DNA from: Thioclava electrotropha
GTDB lineage: Bacteria > Pseudomonadota > Alphaproteobacteria > Rhodobacterales > Rhodobacteraceae
Assembly (NCBI RefSeq): GCF_002085925.2
Contig: NZ_CP053562.1
Location: 2,398,001-2,462,000 of the forward strand
Length of the DNA stretch: 64,000 nucleotides
Direction: 5' to 3'
Part shown: positions 54,410-64,000 of the stretch, in pieces
Layout: each line of letters starts with the position of its first letter
How positions within the stretch are numbered: the first letter of the stretch is position 1
Made by a program: the position numbers and the translations under genes
Notes under the pieces: model-generated
What the model was told of the DNA's origin: nothing
The model's input: only the letters and a program-made list of their open reading frames with translations
Databases searched by the model: none

Positions 54410-55819
54410 CTAGCGTTGCGGGGCGCGAACCGGTTCAGTCTGCCGTGCCGGAAGCGTCGGCACAGCCGTAGGCGCCCGCCCGGTGCTCAGCGGCGGCAGC
54501 GTCAGCGCGGTACAGCGCATCTGAGCGGTGGGCGGCGCCAGCAACACCCGGTCGCGCCCGCCATTCTTCGCCGCGTAGAGCGCCCCGTCGGCGCGCGCAT
54601 AGAGGCTCCGCAACTCCTCGCCGCGCTCCCATTCGGCCACCCCGATCGAGACAGTGACCTGCAGCGCCGCGCCGTACTGATCCTCGAAACGCAGCCCCGC
54701 CACACAGGCGCGCAACCGCTCCGCCACTTCGAGCGCCTCGGCCAGCCCCGCCCCCGGCAGGATCACCGCGAATTCCTCGCCGCCGACCCGCGCCATCGTA
54801 TCCTCCAGCCGCAACTGCGCCCGCATCTCGCGCGCGGCACGGCGCAGAACCCGATCCCCCAGATGATGCCCGCCCAGATCGTTGATCTGCTTGAAATGGT
54901 CGAGATCGATCATCAGCGCAGTGAAGGGCATCTCGCCGCGCATACCTTGCGCGAAATACTGCGCGAAACGCCGCCCGAGCATCTCACGGTTGAACAGCCC
55001 CGTCAGTCCGTCGCGCATCGCCCGGTTCACCAGTTCCCGCTCGGCCTTGCGCCGCGCATGATCCACCCGCTCCAGCGAGACGGCCATCAGGATGATCAGC
55101 CCGATATTCACCCCCACGATGGTCGCGACCAGCAACAGCAGCTCCGCGCGCACCTGACTCCCCTGATCGCTGAGCAGATAGAACGTGCCCAGCAGGAAGG
55201 GCGCGACGACCCCCAGAAGCATCTGCGCCCGTGCCTGCCGCCCCGAGGCATGCTCGTTGAGCAGCACCCGCATCACCCCACGATCGCTGCGGCAGATGAG
55301 CCCCGCATAGGCGAGACACATGATCGCCAGCGCCGCCCCGATCGACACGCCCTCCGCCAGCCGACTGGTCGCGATACTGTGCGACAGCAGGTACATCAAA
55401 GCCCCGCCGAACACCGTCAGATAGGCAATCGTTCCAAACAGATAAGCGCCCGCCTCCAGCGCGAAGAACCCCGCCGCGGTGATCGCCAAGAGCGCCGCCG
55501 CGCCTCCCCCGATCGCCCCCGCTCCGCTCAGGTCATAGACCTCCGCAACGTTCGAGAACAGGCACAGCAACAGCGCTCCCGCCGCCAGCCCGCGCGCCAC
55601 ATTCGGTGCCTCGCGCCGAAACGCAATCGCGCCCGCCATCGCCAGAATGGCCAGCGCCGTCCACGCGCCCATCGCGTTCCACGACGTGAGCGCGCGCACG
55701 ACCATATCCTCGCCCGACAGCGCGGTGGCCATCTGCGCCAGCAGAGCCAACCCCGCAAGCGCGGCGGCGAAAACCAAAAGAGGACGGATCAGAACCCGAG
55801 CCCGGCGAAACACAGACAT
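54410..55819 (-). CDS. membrane-bound diguanylate cyclase (GGDEF protein)
   Basis: A 469-aa protein. Residues about 10-260 contain some six to eight membrane helices (VLIRPLLVFAAALAGLALL is the first). The rest is a GGDEF domain with the intact active site GGEEF (346-350) and an RLED inhibitory I-site five residues before it, so it should make c-di-GMP and be product-inhibited. No EAL domain follows. The C-terminal tail of about 30 residues is proline- and arginine-rich. It has a perfect CtrA-type box about 77-92 bp upstream. It interrupts the usual acpP-fabF order. Confidence 0.9.
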   Translation of the reverse strand: MSVFRRARVLIRPLLVFAAALAGLALLAQMATALSGEDMVVRALTSWNAMGAWTALAILAMAGAIAFRREAPNVARGLAAGALLLCLFSNVAEVYDLSGAGAIGGGAAALLAITAAGFFALEAGAYLFGTIAYLTVFGGALMYLLSHSIATSRLAEGVSIGAALAIMCLAYAGLICRSDRGVMRVLLNEHASGRQARAQMLLGVVAPFLLGTFYLLSDQGSQVRAELLLLVATIVGVNIGLIILMAVSLERVDHARRKAERELVNRAMRDGLTGLFNREMLGRRFAQYFAQGMRGEMPFTALMIDLDHFKQINDLGGHHLGDRVLRRAAREMRAQLRLEDTMARVGGEEFAVILPGAGLAEALEVAERLRACVAGLRFEDQYGAALQVTVSIGVAEWERGEELRSLYARADGALYAAKNGGRDRVLLAPPTAQMRCTALTLPPLSTGRAPTAVPTLPARQTEPVRAPQR

Positions 55820-55895
55820 AACGTGACCTCAACTGCGCGGGCAGAAGGGCATTTTACATAAGCACCCGCGACCTCTCCAAGGGACGCCTAATTCG

Positions 55896-55911
55896 TTAAC
55901 GAAGGGTTAAC
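55896..55911. promoter_or_regulatory. perfect CtrA binding box
   Basis: TTAA (55896-55899), seven bases, TTAAC (55907-55911), the full CtrA consensus TTAA-N7-TTAAC, which also reads TTAAC on the other strand because it is part of GTTAAC...GTTAAC. It lies 77-92 bp before the diguanylate cyclase start. Confidence 0.7.
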
Positions 55912-55939
55912 AGCCGCGCGGGCACGATTGCACTTTCGG

Positions 55940-56512
55940 TCAGGTCTTCGCGAATTGCACAGATTTTTCATCCGGATAGCGCATTAAAACGTCATGCCGC
56001 GGCGGCCCGTGTCCCAGCGTGGACTGGATCAACGCCACCTGCTCGGGCGTGAAAGCGGGCAGCTTCACAGCGCCTTCCGCCGCCATGAGTCGCCCCAGCC
56101 GCAGCAAATCCCCCGGAGATGCGCGCTTGCCGAACCGCGACAGGGTGACATGCGGACGAAACCGCCGCCGCGGCAGGTCGATCTCCGCCAGACGCGCGGC
56201 GCCCATCACCGCGCGGTGCCAACGGTCGAGGTTGGGATCGGCCTGCACGCCCAGCACCAGCGCCTCCGGTCGCGCGGCACTGCCGAAAATCTCCAGCCCC
56301 GCCAGCACCACCTCCGGCCCGGGCGCCCAGTCGATGGCCCGCAGCCCCTCGTCCAGCGCCTCGAGCTGGCCTGCGTCGATCTCGTCGAGAAAGGCCAGCG
56401 TCAGATGCAGGTTCTCGGGCTGCACGATCCGGCCCGCACCCAGAGCCTGCTGCAACCGCTCGATGGCCTCGACATGCGCCTCGGGCAGCTCGATCGCGAC
56501 GAAACTACGCAT
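55940..56512 (-). CDS. thpR: RNA 2',3'-cyclic phosphodiesterase (2H family)
   Basis: A 190-aa 2H phosphoesterase with the two catalytic motifs HLTL (H36, T38) and HVTL (H121, T123). It starts MRSFVAIELP, typical of ThpR/LigT. It opens 2',3'-cyclic phosphate ends of RNA, including tRNA fragments. It lies between acpP and the GGDEF gene on the same strand, about 100 bp after the acpP terminator. Confidence 0.9.
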   Translation of the reverse strand: MRSFVAIELPEAHVEAIERLQQALGAGRIVQPENLHLTLAFLDEIDAGQLEALDEGLRAIDWAPGPEVVLAGLEIFGSAARPEALVLGVQADPNLDRWHRAVMGAARLAEIDLPRRRFRPHVTLSRFGKRASPGDLLRLGRLMAAEGAVKLPAFTPEQVALIQSTLGHGPPRHDVLMRYPDEKSVQFAKT

Positions 56513-56544
56513 CTTCCCTCCCCCGAACGCACGCGCGCTTCGCG

Positions 56545-56582
56545 CAAAAGAAAAGCGGCGCTCCGGTTCCCCGAAGCGCCGC
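56545..56582 (-). terminator. intrinsic terminator of acpP
   Basis: On the minus strand GCGGCGCT and AGCGCCGC around a 12-nt partly paired loop, then TTTTCTTTT. It lies about 35 bp after acpP. Confidence 0.82.
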
Positions 56583-56616
56583 CCTTAACTCTCTCTCAGC
56601 GTCAGCCGTAAAAGGC

Positions 56617-56850
56617 TTACTGCGCTTCCGAGATGAATTTCACCGCATCGCCGACGGTCTGAATGTTCTCGGCGGCGTCATCGGGGATCTCGATGCCGAA
56701 CTCTTCTTCGAAGGCCATGACCAGCTCGACCGTGTCGAGGCTGTCCGCACCGAGGTCGTCGATGAACGAGGCGCTCTCAGTGACCTTGTCCTCTTCCACG
56801 CCGAGATGCTCCACGACGATCTTCTTCACGCGATCAGCGATGTCGCTCAT
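56617..56850 (-). CDS. acpP: acyl carrier protein
   Basis: A 77-aa acidic protein with the phosphopantetheine site [10 protein letters not shown] (serine 37) and [15 protein letters not shown]. It carries growing acyl chains in fatty acid synthesis. It has its own upstream gap of about 200 bp and its own terminator, which allows the high expression normal for ACP. It is downstream of fabD and fabG on the same strand. Confidence 0.96.
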   Translation of the reverse strand: MSDIADRVKKIVVEHLGVEEDKVTESASFIDDLGADSLDTVELVMAFEEEFGIEIPDDAAENIQTVGDAVKFISEAQ

Positions 56851-57065
56851 GTCAATTCCTCAAAGTTTATAGGGCCTAGCCCGTTCATGCTTGCTCGAAT
56901 ACGAGCGTCTCAACCCGCGCGCCCCGGGTCAACCCGAAGACCGCAATTCAGAGCCGTGGCTTTTACGCCCGGCCCGTCTGCAGCGCTCTTAGCGATTGCC
57001 GTGGCCCATGGCAAGACGTTTCTCTATCCTATCAAAGGCCTTCGTGCCCTAGGGTCACAAAGACG

Positions 57066-57803
57066 TCAGGCCATCGTCCCGCCGCCGTTGACGTGCAGCA
57101 CCGCACCGGTGACGTAGCCCGCCTCGGGACTTGCGATGTAGCGCACCGCAGCCGCGATTTCTTCCGGCGTTCCCATGCGCCCGGCCGGGATACCAGACAG
57201 GATCGCGTCTTTCTGAGCCTCGGTGAGCTTTTCCGTCATCGGCGTCTCGATGAAGCCCGGTGCCACGCAGTTCACCGTCACGCCGCGCGTCGCGACTTCC
57301 TGCGCGAGCGATTTCGACGCGCCGACAAGACCCGCCTTGGCGGCCGCATAGTTCACCTGACCGGGGTTGCCGGTCTGCCCGACAACGGACGTGATGTTGA
57401 TGATCCGGCCCCAGCGCGCTTTCATCATCGGGCGGAGAACCGCACGCATCAGGCGGAACGCCGCCGTCAGGTTCACGTCGATCACCGATTGCCAATCCTC
57501 GTCCGACATCCGCATCGTCAGCTGATCCCGCGTGATGCCGGCATTGTTCACGAGGATGTCGAGACCACCCATCGCCTCGATCGCCGCTTTCGGCAGCGCC
57601 TCGACCGATTCCGGATCGCTCAGATTCGCCGGGCAGACATAGGCGCCCTCGCCCAGCTCGGCAGCCAGTGCCTCGAGCGGCTCGACCCGCGTGCCAGACA
57701 GTGCCACCGACGCACCGCCCGCATGGAGGGCCCGCGCGATTTCGGCGCCGATCCCGCCAGAAGCCCCGGTGACAAGCGCGCGTTTGCCTTTCAGATCGAA
57801 CAT
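57066..57803 (-). CDS. fabG: 3-oxoacyl-ACP reductase
   Basis: A 245-aa short-chain dehydrogenase with the NADPH loop TGASGGIG (residues 13-20), NNAGITRD, and the catalytic serine, YxxxK tyrosine and lysine in VNYAAAKAGLVG. It reduces beta-ketoacyl-ACP. Two adjacent ATGs exist (57806 and 57803); the second has better spacing from GAGG. It lies between fabD and acpP. Confidence 0.94.
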   Translation of the reverse strand: MFDLKGKRALVTGASGGIGAEIARALHAGGASVALSGTRVEPLEALAAELGEGAYVCPANLSDPESVEALPKAAIEAMGGLDILVNNAGITRDQLTMRMSDEDWQSVIDVNLTAAFRLMRAVLRPMMKARWGRIINITSVVGQTGNPGQVNYAAAKAGLVGASKSLAQEVATRGVTVNCVAPGFIETPMTEKLTEAQKDAILSGIPAGRMGTPEEIAAAVRYIASPEAGYVTGAVLHVNGGGTMA

Positions 57804-57962
57804 CATGCTACCTCATATCTAAGTTGGCGCTCTCTTAGCAGCGAAAGCGCCGTTAGGGAACTCTAAGTGCCACACGCCATGGTTGCGCGCATCAAAGCGA
57901 CAGGCGCATCGCGATCACAACCGTATGAAAAGGCCGATTAGTTCGACTTGGAACCGGTCGGC

Positions 57963-58022
57963 TTAAGCTTCCTCTTGGCGGAAATATCCCAGGGGGTCCG
58001 GGGGAGGATCCCCCGGCGCAGC
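57963..58022 (-). repeat. dispersed extragenic repeat, copy D (inverted)
   Basis: Read on the minus strand, GGCTGCGCCGGGGGATCC, TCCCCCGGACCCCCT, then GGGATATTTCCGCCAAGAGG. The block GGGATATTT-N3-CCAAG matches copies A and B. It lies just past the fabD stop, so again immediately 3' of a gene in the same orientation. Confidence 0.6.
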
Positions 58023-58024
58023 CC

Positions 58025-58954
58025 TCAGCCCTTCAGGGCAGCGATATCCTCCGGCGTGCCGACCGCGCGGCAGGTCACCTCTTTCGCGATCCGGCGGATC
58101 ATTCCCGAGAGCGCCTTGCCCGCGCCGATTTCCCAGATCTCGTCGACGCCCTGACCGGCCATCCACGCCACGCTCTCGCGCCAACGCACCGAGCCCGTGA
58201 CCTGCTCGACCAGCAGCTCGCGGATCAGAGCCGGGTCGCTCACCGCTTCGGCGCGCACATTGGCGACCAGCGGCACGACCGGCGCCTTGATCTCGACGCC
58301 AGCCAGCGCGGCATCCATCGCATCCGCGGCGGGCTGCATCAGCGCGCAATGGAACGGCGCGGAGACCGGCAGCATCACGGCCCGTTTCGCGCCCGCTTCC
58401 TTGGCGAGCACGGTGGCGCGCTCGACCGCCGCCTTGTCGCCCGAGATCACGACCTGGCTCGGATCGTTATCGTTCGCGGCCTGACAGACCTCGCCCTGCG
58501 CCGCCTCGGCTGCGACTTTCGACGCGGCCTCGAAATCGAGCCCGAGGATCGCGGCCATCGCGCCGACGCCCACCGGCACCGCCGATTGCATCGCGTCGCC
58601 GCGCACGCGCAGCAGGCGCGCGGTATCGGCCAGGCTCAGCGAACCCGCCGCGCAAAGCGCCGAATATTCGCCCAGCGAGTGACCCGCGACATAGGCCGCG
58701 TCCGTCACCACATAGCCTTCGGCCTCCAGCGCGCGCAGGGCTGCGATCGAGGTCGCCATCAGCGCGGGCTGCGCGTTGGCGGTCAGCGTCAGCTCGTCCT
58801 GCTCGCCTTCCCAGATGAGCGTGCTCAGCTTTTGCCCGAGCGCGTCATCGACCTCTTCGAACACCGCTTTCGACGCGGGATAGGCGTCGGCCAATGCCTT
58901 GCCCATGCCGATGACCTGTGCGCCCTGACCGGGGAATACGAATGCGCGGCTCAT
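58025..58954 (-). CDS. fabD: malonyl-CoA:ACP transacylase
   Basis: A 309-aa enzyme with the nucleophile elbow GHSLGEYSAL (serine 93), VFPGQGAQ at the start and the histidine in APFHCALMQPA. It loads malonyl onto ACP. ATG 58954 has AGGAGGATC upstream; the frame open to 59038 is not used. It is the first gene of the fabD-fabG-acpP group. Confidence 0.95.
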   Translation of the reverse strand: MSRAFVFPGQGAQVIGMGKALADAYPASKAVFEEVDDALGQKLSTLIWEGEQDELTLTANAQPALMATSIAALRALEAEGYVVTDAAYVAGHSLGEYSALCAAGSLSLADTARLLRVRGDAMQSAVPVGVGAMAAILGLDFEAASKVAAEAAQGEVCQAANDNDPSQVVISGDKAAVERATVLAKEAGAKRAVMLPVSAPFHCALMQPAADAMDAALAGVEIKAPVVPLVANVRAEAVSDPALIRELLVEQVTGSVRWRESVAWMAGQGVDEIWEIGAGKALSGMIRRIAKEVTCRAVGTPEDIAALKG

Positions 58955-59041
58955 GCCTGATCCTCCTGATTGATCTTTGGTTTCCCTTAGCGAGAAGGGC
59001 GCGGCGGGGCAAGTTTCGCTGCCCCTCTCCCCGCTCAAGCC

Positions 59042-59593
59042 TTACCGATCGATGATCCGCGCCGGATTGCCCGCGACCGTGGCGCCCGCAGGCACGTCGC
59101 GCGTCACCACCGCGCCCGCACCGATCAACGCGCCATCACCCACCGTAATACCCGGCAGAAGGATCGCGCCGCCGCCGATCCAGACATCCTCGCCGATCCG
59201 CACGGGCCGTCCGAATTCCAGCCCGGTTCGGCGCGTCTCCGGATCGCGGGGATGATCGGCGGTCAGGATCTGCACCTTCGGCCCGATCTGCGTCCGATCG
59301 CCGATCGTCACCGCAACCACATCGAGAATGACACAGTCGTAATTCAGGAAGACCCCGGCCCCGAGCCGGATATTGCTGCCGTAATCGCAGTGAAACGGCG
59401 GGCGGATGCGCGCGCCCTCCCCGACTTCGGCAAATAGCTCCGACAGCAGCGCATGGCAGTCCTCGGCGCTTTGCGCCACGGTGGCGTTGAACCGGTCCAT
59501 CCACGCACCGGCACGGGCGACATCCGCTTCGATCTCCGGGCCCTCGGCGCGATACAACTCGCCCGCCAGCATCTTGTCCTTCTCCGAGCGCAT
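59042..59593 (-). CDS. sugar O-acetyltransferase (maltose acetyltransferase type)
   Basis: A 183-aa left-handed beta-helix enzyme. The N-terminal Mac domain (SEKDKMLAGELYRAEGPEI, in parts) is followed by hexapeptide repeats with the catalytic histidine in LTADHPRD and the VWIGGGAILLPGITVGDGALIGAGAVV coil, split here. It transfers acetyl from acetyl-CoA to a sugar or related acceptor. The substrate is unknown. No linked sugar genes are seen. Confidence 0.88.
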   Translation of the reverse strand: MRSEKDKMLAGELYRAEGPEIEADVARAGAWMDRFNATVAQSAEDCHALLSELFAEVGEGARIRPPFHCDYGSNIRLGAGVFLNYDCVILDVVAVTIGDRTQIGPKVQILTADHPRDPETRRTGLEFGRPVRIGEDVWIGGGAILLPGITVGDGALIGAGAVVTRDVPAGATVAGNPARIIDR

Positions 59594-59640
59594 GATCCCT
59601 CCCCGCCATATCGCCGGATGATCCTGCCCCAGTCGCGCGC

Positions 59641-59670
59641 AAAGAAAAAGGGGCGCTCGATGCGCCCCTT
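59641..59670 (-). terminator. intrinsic terminator of the small glyoxalase-related gene
   Basis: AAGGGGCGC and GCGCCCCTT with loop TCGAT, followed on the minus strand by TTTTTCTTT. It lies a few bases past the stop at 59675. Confidence 0.85.
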
Positions 59671-59674
59671 CCCC

Positions 59675-60109
59675 TCAGTCCAGTTCGAGATGCGCGACCC
59701 CGTCAGAGCGTCGCCCGATCGAGCGCCCATCCGCGCCGATCGTCGCACGTACGCGCCGCCGCATCGAGGAAAACGCAGCGCTTTCAACAACATCGACCGG
59801 CTCGTCCAGCGCGATCTCGATGTCGTAATGGGTCTCGCCCTTGCGGCGCAGCGCATGGACGCGCCCGCTCACCGGATGGCCCAGATAGCGCCCGCGCACC
59901 GCATCGCCCAAGGCATAGCCCTTCGCTTGCGCTGCCGGTTCGGCACGTCGCAGCGCCGCCACCATCGTGTTCCAATCCGCATGACCCGCCGCCTGCGCGG
60001 TCAGCTCATAGGCTTTCGACAGCGCAACGGGAGTTCCCGCCTGCGCCATTGCATCGGCCAGACGGCGCGCCTGCGCCTTCACGTCTTTCACTGTGTTTAC
60101 AGTCATCAT
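59675..60109 (-). CDS. glyoxalase superfamily-related small protein
   Basis: A 144-aa protein. The N-terminal helical region (VKDVKAQARRLADAMAQAG, SKAYELTAQAAGHADWNTMVAAL) resembles a small domain annotated with glyoxalase-superfamily proteins. The C-terminal half (GRVHALRRKGETHYDIEIALDEPVDVV) looks like a beta-rich OB- or SH3-like segment. No metal triad is visible, so enzymatic activity is uncertain. Two ATGs, 60109 and 60106, share the GGAGACGAG RBS. It is downstream of glnA, separated by about 295 bp. Confidence 0.65.
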   Translation of the reverse strand: MMTVNTVKDVKAQARRLADAMAQAGTPVALSKAYELTAQAAGHADWNTMVAALRRAEPAAQAKGYALGDAVRGRYLGHPVSGRVHALRRKGETHYDIEIALDEPVDVVESAAFSSMRRRVRATIGADGRSIGRRSDGVAHLELD

Positions 60110-60318
60110 CTCGTCTCCACGGGGATGATCCACCGCTTCGGGGCCCGCATTGCCGAAGAGCCCCCGAAAGAATGGAGAGCGATCGTAAACCGGATTTCAC
60201 CAAGGGAAACACCCCGCGGGCGGCTGGCATCCGGCAGCCAAGGCCCGACAGATGGGCGGCGCAGGTGCGTCTGTCAAGTGGCGGGGCCTTACCCCGCGTC
60301 GGGCGATGCGAAAGCGCC

Positions 60319-60352
60319 ATATCTCTGGCCCAAAGATATCTCTGGCCCAAAA
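60319..60352. repeat. 17-bp tandem repeat
   Basis: ATATCTCTGGCCCAAAG (60319-60335) followed directly by ATATCTCTGGCCCAAAA (60336-60352), 16 of 17 identical. It sits between the glnA terminator and the glyoxalase-related gene. It may be a doubled operator or a replication slip. The rest of 60110-60318 shows no gene or clear element. Confidence 0.6.
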
Positions 60353-60382
60353 ACGAAAGGGGCGCCCGACCGGACGCCCCTT
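60353..60382 (-). terminator. intrinsic terminator of glnBA
   Basis: AAGGGGCG (60357-60364) and CGCCCCTT (60375-60382), followed on the minus strand by TTTCGTTTTT. It lies about 22 bp after the glnA stop. Confidence 0.8.
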
Positions 60383-60404
60383 CCCATCACTGTCCCTCTC
60401 CCGT

Positions 60405-61811
60405 TTAGCAGGAGTAGTAGTACTTGTATTCCACCGGGTGAGGGGTGTGCTCGAACGCGTACACTTCTTCCCACTTCAGTGCGATGTAGCCCTCGATCTG
60501 GTCCTTGGTGAACACGTCACCGGCCAGCAGGAACTCGTGATCGGCTTCCAGCGTCTCGAGCGCTTCACGCAGCGAGGCGCAAACGGTCGGGATCGAGGCC
60601 AGTTCTTCCGGCGGCAGATCGTAGAGGTCCTTGTCCGAGGACGGGCCCGGATCGATCTTGTTCTTGATGCCGTCGAGACCAGCCATCAGCAGAGCCGAGA
60701 AGCACAGGTAGGGGTTCGCCGACGGATCGGGGAAACGTGCTTCGACGCGCTTTGCCTTGGGGGATTCAGCCCACGGAATACGGACACAGCCCGAACGGTT
60801 ACGCGCCGAATACGCGCGCAGAACCGGAGCCTCAAAACCCGGGATCAGACGCTTGTAGGAGTTCGTCGCCGGGTTGGTGAAGGCGTTGAGCGACTTCGCG
60901 TGCTTCAGGATACCGCCGATGAACCACAGGGCTTCCTGCGACAGGTCGGCGTATTTGTCGCCTGCGAAGAGCGGCTTGCCGTCTTTCCAGATCGACATGT
61001 TCACGTGCATGCCGGTGCCGTTGTCGCCGGTGATCGGCTTCGGCATGAAGGTCGCCGATTTGCCGTAGGCGTGCGCCACGTTGTGGATGACGTATTTGTA
61101 CTTCTGGATGTCGTCGGCCTGCTTGGTCAGCGTCCCGAAGATCAGGCCCAGCTCGTGCTGGCACGAGGCCACTTCGTGGTGGTGCTTGTCGACCTTCATG
61201 CCCATGCGCTTCATGGTCGAGAGCATTTCCGAACGCAGGTCCTGCGCGTCATCCACCGGGTTGACCGGGAAGTAGCCGCCCTTGACGCCCGGACGATGGC
61301 CCATGTTGCCCATCTCGTAATCGGTGTCGGTGTTCCAGGAGGCGTCGATCGCGTCGACTTCGTAGGAGACCTTGTTCATCGAGACCGAGAACTTCACGTC
61401 GTCGAACAGGAAGAATTCCGCTTCCGGACCGAAGAAGGCCGTATCACCGATGCCCGAGGCGACGAGATAGGCTTCGGCCTTCTCGGCGGTGCCACGCGGG
61501 TCGCGGGCATAGGGCTCGCCGGTGTCGGGCTCGACCACGGTGCAGTGCACGCACATGGTTTTCTCAGCGTAGAAGGGGTCGATATAGACCGAGGACGCGT
61601 CCGGGATCAGTTTCATGTCGGACTGATCGATCGACTTCCAGCCCGCGATCGAGGAGCCGTCGAACATGAAGCCTTCTTCGAAGAAATCTTCGTCGACCTC
61701 GGTATGCATCAGCGTCACGTGCTGCAGCTTGCCGCGCGGATCGGTGAAGCGAACGTCGACGTATTCGACGTCTTCGTCCTTCATCAGTTTGAGAGCGTCC
61801 TTGATGCTCAT
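60405..61811 (-). CDS. glnA: glutamine synthetase type I
   Basis: A 468-aa type I beta glutamine synthetase. [19 protein letters not shown] and NRSGCVRIP are active-site segments, and DLYDLPPEE places the adenylylation tyrosine at Y397, the same number as in E. coli, so GlnE control is expected. It makes glutamine from glutamate, ammonia and ATP. It is about 70 bp downstream of glnB on the same strand, the usual alphaproteobacterial glnBA operon. Confidence 0.96.
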   Translation of the reverse strand: MSIKDALKLMKDEDVEYVDVRFTDPRGKLQHVTLMHTEVDEDFFEEGFMFDGSSIAGWKSIDQSDMKLIPDASSVYIDPFYAEKTMCVHCTVVEPDTGEPYARDPRGTAEKAEAYLVASGIGDTAFFGPEAEFFLFDDVKFSVSMNKVSYEVDAIDASWNTDTDYEMGNMGHRPGVKGGYFPVNPVDDAQDLRSEMLSTMKRMGMKVDKHHHEVASCQHELGLIFGTLTKQADDIQKYKYVIHNVAHAYGKSATFMPKPITGDNGTGMHVNMSIWKDGKPLFAGDKYADLSQEALWFIGGILKHAKSLNAFTNPATNSYKRLIPGFEAPVLRAYSARNRSGCVRIPWAESPKAKRVEARFPDPSANPYLCFSALLMAGLDGIKNKIDPGPSSDKDLYDLPPEELASIPTVCASLREALETLEADHEFLLAGDVFTKDQIEGYIALKWEEVYAFEHTPHPVEYKYYYSC

Positions 61812-61882
61812 GTCACATTACCCTTTCGTTGAGCTTGGGTTATCCCCGGACCCGCAACGAGGCCCGGCGGGAATGGCGGAAG

Positions 61883-63973
<2,091 letters not shown>

Positions 63974-64000
63974 GGCCACCTGCGCGCCCGGCTGCTCGCG

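Overview
The window looks like a chromosomal segment of a GC-rich alphaproteobacterium of the Rhodobacterales (Rhodobacteraceae/Roseobacteraceae). The basis is a complete gene transfer agent (GTA) structural cluster of the Rhodobacter capsulatus RcGTA type, a pyruvate dehydrogenase operon whose E1 beta subunit carries a lipoyl domain, a class I fructose-bisphosphate aldolase, CtrA-type (TTAA-N7-TTAAC) and GANTC motifs, and typical gene order. I cannot name the genus from sequence alone.

Layout. 1-5212 (minus): an operon of three dynamin-like GTPases plus the start of a further gene. 5638-8809 (plus): an arsenate cassette made of an ArsR-ArsC fusion, an ArsJ-associated GAPDH and the ArsJ exporter. 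8899-11339 (plus): an acyl-CoA synthetase and a crotonase. 11710-17050 (minus): a dipeptide ABC transporter dppABCDF whose dppA is frameshifted. 17273-23987 (minus): a transglutaminase / circularly permuted ATP-grasp / DUF2126 operon. 24219-27210: an orphan iron-type binding protein, an unknown protein and a nucleoside hydrolase. 27371-30970: two cyclophilins, pgk and fba. 31331-35609 (plus): an FtsB-like protein and pdhABC. 35681-37047: a DUF4174 protein and cysE. 37077-51703 (minus): a small gene and the GTA cluster gp15 back to gp1. 51860-58954 (minus): mltG, fabF, a GGDEF protein, thpR, acpP, fabG and fabD. 59042-62221 (minus): a sugar acetyltransferase, a small glyoxalase-related protein, glnA and glnB. 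62408-63973 (plus): the NAD(P)HX repair enzyme.

How the parts work together. The arsenic cassette should sense arsenite, reduce arsenate, and also convert arsenate to 1-arseno-3-phosphoglycerate for export by ArsJ. pgk, fba and pdhABC form a central carbon block. The GTA genes are contiguous and co-oriented and encode packaging, head, tail and baseplate proteins, with no integrase, repressor or lysis genes. A good predicted promoter precedes gp1, but an intrinsic-terminator-like hairpin lies between it and gp1, and a second, stronger one lies between gp2 and gp3. That arrangement suggests control by read-through or antitermination. A perfect CtrA box lies upstream of the nearby GGDEF gene.

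Two genes carry apparent frameshifts. dppA seems to have lost one copy of an 8-bp tandem repeat, and GTA gp15 seems to have lost one G from a five-G run. Both could be real mutations or assembly errors. Many start codons below were moved to the best Shine-Dalgarno match, and those choices are inferences. I saw no tRNA, rRNA, CRISPR array or insertion sequence.
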